In this document: positions 32,749-35,878 of the stretch, in pieces
Position numbering within the stretch: the stretch's first letter is position 1
Layout: every line of letters begins with the position of its first letter
Source of the DNA: Aquificota bacterium
Lineage (GTDB): Bacteria > Thermosulfidibacterota > Thermosulfidibacteria > Thermosulfidibacterales > B14-G1
Assembly: GCA_015486015.1 (NCBI GenBank)
Contig: WFSL01000032.1
Span: forward strand, 1-35,878
Length of the DNA: 35,878 nt
Reading direction: 5' to 3'
Made by a program: the position numbers and the translations under genes
Notes under the pieces: generated by a model
Told to the model about the DNA's origin: nothing
Databases searched by the model: none
The model's input: only the letters and a program-made list of their open reading frames with translations

Positions 32749-33611
32749 AACGAGCCCATATCCTGTTGGAGTCCCTGCCTTACATCAGGGCATTTTATGG
32801 AAAGACCATTGTGGTGAAATACGGGGGACATGCCATGGTGGATGAGGGGCTCAAGGAGTCATTTGCCAGGGACGTGGTGCTGATGAAGTACATAGGGATG
32901 CATCCGGTTGTGGTGCACGGGGGAGGACCACAAATAGGGGACATCATGGAAAAGATGGGTAAAACCCCACGCTTCGTGGATGGGCTCCGTGTCACTGACG
33001 ACGAGACCATGGACATCGTAGAGATGGTACTGGGAGGTAAGGTGAACAAAGAAATTGTGGCCCTCATCAACAAACATGGGGGCCAAGCTGTAGGGCTAAC
33101 CGGCAAGGATGGGGGCCTAATCACCGCTAAAAAGATGATGGTGAGCAGGGGGTCGCCCACTGGAGAAGCCCCTGAAATCATTGACCTTGGCCATGTAGGA
33201 GAGATAGCCCACGTGAACCCTCAGGTTATCGGCACCTTAAAAGGTGGCGACTTTATACCTGTGATAGCCCCTGTTGGGGTAGATGAGGATGGCGTCGCTT
33301 ATAACATGAATGCAGATTACGTTGCGGGCAAGGTGGCTGCAGCCCTTGGGGCAGAGAGGGTAGTATTTATGACCGACGTGGAGGGTATTCGAGATGAAAA
33401 AGGGGTGCTTGTCTCCTCACTTTTCCGTGGCGAGGTAGAGGCCCTGATTGAGCGTGGCATCATACAGGGGGGCATGATTCCTAAGGCAAGGGCTTCGGTA
33501 GAGGCTTTGGAGGAAGGTGTGGGCAAGGCCCATATCGTGGATGGACGGGTACCCCACGCCATTCTTCTGGAGCTCTTCACCGACAGGGGCATCGGCACCG
33601 AGATCGTGTAA
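32715..33611 (+). CDS. argB: acetylglutamate kinase
   Basis: A 298-aa amino-acid kinase phosphorylating N-acetylglutamate in arginine synthesis. Motifs: VVKYGGHAM near residue 33, [59 protein letters not shown]. Complete. ATG 32724 (M-E-H-L) is an equally likely start. It overlaps the nnrD end by 34 bases. No other arg genes are in the window, but carB supplies carbamoyl phosphate to the same pathway. Confidence 0.95.
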   Translation: MGRMEHLRPLIERAHILLESLPYIRAFYGKTIVVKYGGHAMVDEGLKESFARDVVLMKYIGMHPVVVHGGGPQIGDIMEKMGKTPRFVDGLRVTDDETMDIVEMVLGGKVNKEIVALINKHGGQAVGLTGKDGGLITAKKMMVSRGSPTGEAPEIIDLGHVGEIAHVNPQVIGTLKGGDFIPVIAPVGVDEDGVAYNMNADYVAGKVAAALGAERVVFMTDVEGIRDEKGVLVSSLFRGEVEALIERGIIQGGMIPKARASVEALEEGVGKAHIVDGRVPHAILLELFTDRGIGTEIV

Positions 33612-33640
33612 GGGGACTTGTCCTTACCATAGGGGTTTGG

Positions 33641-34270
33641 ATGTCAGGGGTCTTTCTGGTTTTTGAGGGTATAGAGGGAGCAGGCAAGAGCTTACAGATA
33701 AGCCTCTTGGCTCAGCGTTTGAGGAAAAGGGGGGTAGACCCTCTGCTGACCAAAGAGCCAGGAGGAACCAAGGTGGGCATGGATATTAGAAACCTTCTGC
33801 TGGGTGAAAGCGGCTTAGTTTCTATGGCTGAACTCTTTCTCTGCTTGGCTGATAGGGCCCAACACGTGGAGGAGGTAATACTCCCCGCCTTGAGGGAGGG
33901 AAAGATTGTCCTTTGCGACCGTTTTTCCTTTTCCACCATTGCTTACCAAGGGTACGGTAGGGGGATAGACATCAGTTTCTTGAAAGAGGCCGACGCCTGG
34001 GGAACCGGTGGGCTTAATCCTCATTTGGTAGTGCTCCTGGATCTACCTGTGGAAGCCGCCCTCCAGAGGATCCAGGGAAGGAGATTAGATAGGATGGAAC
34101 GAGAGGAGCGTGCTTTCCATGAAAGAGTCAGGGAAGGCTTCCTGGTCCAGGCCCGGGAAGAGCCCTCTCTCTTTTTGGTTGTTGATGGTGCCAAAAGCCC
34201 GGTGGAAGTCTCTGAGGAAGTGCTGAGGGGCATCCAGTCCAGGGTACCACAGATCGCTCACCTCCTATGA
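33641..34270 (+). CDS. tmk: thymidylate kinase
   Basis: A 209-aa dTMP kinase. P-loop GIEGAGKS (10-17), TKEPGGTKVG (the dTMP-binding Arg/Glu region), VLCDRFSFSTIAYQGYGRGI (DR(Y/F) motif) and LDLPVEAALQRIQGRRLDRME (lid). Full length. Its last ~140 bases lie over the 3' end of folK on the opposite strand. Possibly cotranscribed with argB (29-base gap). Confidence 0.94.
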   Translation: MSGVFLVFEGIEGAGKSLQISLLAQRLRKRGVDPLLTKEPGGTKVGMDIRNLLLGESGLVSMAELFLCLADRAQHVEEVILPALREGKIVLCDRFSFSTIAYQGYGRGIDISFLKEADAWGTGGLNPHLVVLLDLPVEAALQRIQGRRLDRMEREERAFHERVREGFLVQAREEPSLFLVVDGAKSPVEVSEEVLRGIQSRVPQIAHLL

Positions 34271-34742
34271 GAGGAATAACCCTCGAGGTATCCTGGCACC
34301 TCTTCAAGAGCTCCTCTACAGTATATCCTGTGAGAGGGTCCCGGTAACGAGGGGCTATAGTGGAGAGGGGTAAAAGGACAAAGCGCCTTTCCCTAAATCG
34401 TGGATGGGGCAGGCTCAGTTCTGGGGTGAAAAGGACCAGTTGATCGTAAAAGACGATGTCCAGATCTATAATCCTTGGGGCCCCCGTCCCCTTTTCCACC
34501 CTGCCCATCTGTCTCTCTATTCCCTGGAGACATTTGAGGAAAGCCAAAGGAGGCAGAGGGGTGCAGATCTGGGCCACGGCATTGATGAACCACGGCTGCG
34601 GGATACCCAGGGGCTCGCTGAGGAACCAAGGTGATACACCCTCCACAATGCACCCTTTCTTGGAAAGCGCCTGCAGGGCACAGCAACAGTTACATATCCT
34701 CGACCCAACGTTGGAACCCAATGCAATAAAGGTCCACTTCAT
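34128..34742 (-). CDS. folK: 2-amino-4-hydroxy-6-hydroxymethyldihydropteridine diphosphokinase
   Basis: 204 aa from ATG 34742, where the family opening WTFIALGSNVGS begins (the frame stays open to 34856 without similarity). It transfers diphosphate from ATP to hydroxymethyldihydropterin in folate synthesis. Motifs: ALGSN, PQPWFINAVAQI, and GTGAPRIIDLDIVFYD with the two metal-binding Asp. The enzyme core ends around residue 160; the last ~45 residues are antisense to tmk and rich in Pro/Gln, so they may be read-through of a lost stop. No good ribosome site precedes the ATG. Confidence 0.85.
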   Translation of the reverse strand: MKWTFIALGSNVGSRICNCCCALQALSKKGCIVEGVSPWFLSEPLGIPQPWFINAVAQICTPLPPLAFLKCLQGIERQMGRVEKGTGAPRIIDLDIVFYDQLVLFTPELSLPHPRFRERRFVLLPLSTIAPRYRDPLTGYTVEELLKRCQDTSRVIPLIGGERSVVPWTGCPSALPQRLPPGFWHHQQPKRERALPGPGPGSLP

Positions 34743-34850
34743 GAAATTATTTTTATCACTTATCAAGCTCGAACATAAAGGGTGGCAAAGTCGCTCAATA
34801 TAGGTTAGACTAAATAAACCAGTAGAATTCTGACCAAAAGGAGGTCGAAG

Positions 34851-35870
34851 ATGCACGTAATAGGGGCGATAATCCGTTATCTTCTGGGACTGGGCTATCT
34901 TATTGGCGGCCTAATGTTGCTTTGTGCAGGGGGATTGGCCCTTTGGGCGAAAAATTGGAAGATAGGTGGAGCGAGCAGTGCTATAGGGATCGTTGCACTC
35001 TTGGGATCCTACGAGTCCTTTTCTTATGCAGCTCCATTTTTGTTCTGGTGCATCTTCATCCTATTTATTCTTCTGGCCGTTGCAGCAGCCCTGTATGTCA
35101 CAGAGCCTGACTTGGGGATAGTAGATCGCTTTAAGTCCCCTAAGAGGCTTCTCAAAGAGGGCAAAAAGGAGAAGGCAGCCGTGAAACTCAAGAAGAATGG
35201 CTGCCTTAGGGATGCCGGAAGGGTATATGAGGATCTTGGGTGGTATACCTCTGCGGCCCTCTGTTACGAGGAGGCCGGGGATTGGGGAAAGGTAGCGGAG
35301 CTGTATCTCATGATCGGCGAGAATGAAGATAATGGAGAATACTATCTGAGAAAGGCACGTGAGATATTCGAGGAAAAGCTCAACGAGGTAGAAAAGGCTG
35401 CACAGGTGCTCGAGAAGTTGGCCGATATGGAGGGCTGGTATTGGGAGGATGCTGCCAAGGACTGGGAAAAGGCTGGCAATGAGAAGGCGGCGAAGAGATG
35501 CTGGGAGAGGGCATTGAAGTACTACCAAGAGAGGGTGAAGGAGGATGACCCTGTTTTCCTGGGTGACGTCGCCAATATATCAGAGCGATTGGGCCTAATG
35601 GATGATGCCGTGGGGGCTTATAAGGACTTTCTCAAGTACTGCGAGGAGATGGTAGAAAAAGAGGAGAAGGGATGGCTCCGCCATGTGGTGGAGACCAACT
35701 ATGCCTTGGCCAGGATCACAGGGGATGAGAGCTTCAAGGCTCAGGGAGATAAAGTACTGGAGGATTATAAGAAGTATCTGGACGAGGTGATTAAGAGTGA
35801 GGATTACAAACAAGAGCTCCTGGGTGAAGTGAAGCGATGGCTCACTGAGAGGGTGGAGAGGAGGCCCTGA
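34851..35870 (+). CDS. membrane-anchored TPR-like protein
   Basis: A 339-aa protein starting 4 bases after AAAAGGAGG-TCGAAG. Residues ~1-85 are three hydrophobic segments (YLLGLGYLIGGLMLLCAGGLAL, then the ASSAIGIVALLG and FLFWCIFILFILLAVAAALYV regions). Residues ~105-330 are helical, alanine- and charge-rich repeats: RDAGRVYEDLGWYTSAALCYEEAGDW, WEDAAKDWEKAGNEKAAKRCWERAL and ISERLGLMDDAVGAYKDFL, spaced like tetratricopeptide repeats. Such a fold mediates protein contacts, here at the cytoplasmic face of the membrane. No family name or partner recognised. Confidence 0.7.
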   Translation: MHVIGAIIRYLLGLGYLIGGLMLLCAGGLALWAKNWKIGGASSAIGIVALLGSYESFSYAAPFLFWCIFILFILLAVAAALYVTEPDLGIVDRFKSPKRLLKEGKKEKAAVKLKKNGCLRDAGRVYEDLGWYTSAALCYEEAGDWGKVAELYLMIGENEDNGEYYLRKAREIFEEKLNEVEKAAQVLEKLADMEGWYWEDAAKDWEKAGNEKAAKRCWERALKYYQERVKEDDPVFLGDVANISERLGLMDDAVGAYKDFLKYCEEMVEKEEKGWLRHVVETNYALARITGDESFKAQGDKVLEDYKKYLDEVIKSEDYKQELLGEVKRWLTERVERRP

Positions 35871-35878
35871 TAGAATGG

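Noticed and set aside
32130-32831. 233-codon minus-strand frame over nnrD/argB
   Set aside because: Antisense to two well-supported enzymes; no independent evidence.

Overview
The window looks like chromosome from a strictly anaerobic, probably Desulfobacterota-like (deltaproteobacterial) bacterium. The signs are a BadI-type ring-cleavage hydrolase of anaerobic alicyclic or aromatic acid breakdown, a 4-hydroxybutyryl-CoA-dehydratase-type radical Fe-S/flavin enzyme, a B12 methionine synthase without the AdoMet reactivation domain, an M29 aminopeptidase and a LivFGHM importer. The taxonomic guess is inference; no rRNA or marker comparison was possible.

Layout. (1) 1-2.8 kb, minus strand: a TetR-regulated acyl-CoA catabolic operon (tetR, 3-hydroxyacyl-CoA dehydrogenase, BadI/MenB-like hydrolase, SDR running off the edge). 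It carries two decayed pieces, a crotonase C-terminus and an acyl-CoA dehydrogenase N-terminus. Matching ACCG-N6-CGGT operators precede tetR and the operon. (2) 2.8-4.8 kb: an IS3-family graveyard with one orfA and two copies of the orfB 5' end. Between the two copies lies an intact MntA/HepT-type nucleotidyltransferase-HEPN module, and beside the second copy an orphan antitoxin-like gene. (3) 4.8-9.5 kb: M29 aminopeptidase and carB, minus strand. (4) 9.6-13.3 kb: a plus-strand operon of a PAS-receiver protein, a free-standing RsmF-type PUA protein and truncated-type MetH. (5) 13.4-14.3 kb: a natural TatB-TatC fusion. (6) 14.4-26.3 kb: a visibly AT-richer block of two divergent operons. The minus arm encodes a 4-hydroxybutyryl-CoA-dehydratase-like enzyme, a PaaK-type CoA ligase, an unrecognised ORF, an SDR, an HMG-CoA-lyase-like protein, a sensorless sigma-54 activator and a C_GCAxxG_C_C protein. 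The plus arm encodes a Tat-exported substrate-binding protein, LivH, LivM, LivG, LivF and TatA. (7) 26.6-35.9 kb: GC-richer housekeeping and envelope genes (GlcD-type oxidase, DUF72, galE, rmlB with a decayed rmlC-like remnant, nnrD, argB, tmk, convergent folK and a TPR membrane protein).

The most interesting unit is the 14.4-26.3 kb block. It reads as a self-contained uptake-and-catabolism cassette: a carboxylic acid is bound by a folded, Tat-exported binding protein, imported, activated to its CoA thioester and processed by a radical dehydratase relative, an SDR and a DRE-TIM-barrel protein. Two enzymes look altered at catalytic positions. The dehydratase-like protein keeps all four Fe-S ligands but has Ala where the Clostridium enzyme has Glu455. 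The HMG-CoA-lyase-like protein has lost one His of the metal HxH pair, the catalytic Cys and a conserved Glu. The substrate is therefore probably neither 4-hydroxybutyrate nor HMG-CoA, and the pathway may be undescribed. Tat components lie on both sides of the block (TatBC fusion outside it, TatA as last gene of the transporter operon), which fits the twin-arginine signal on the binding protein.
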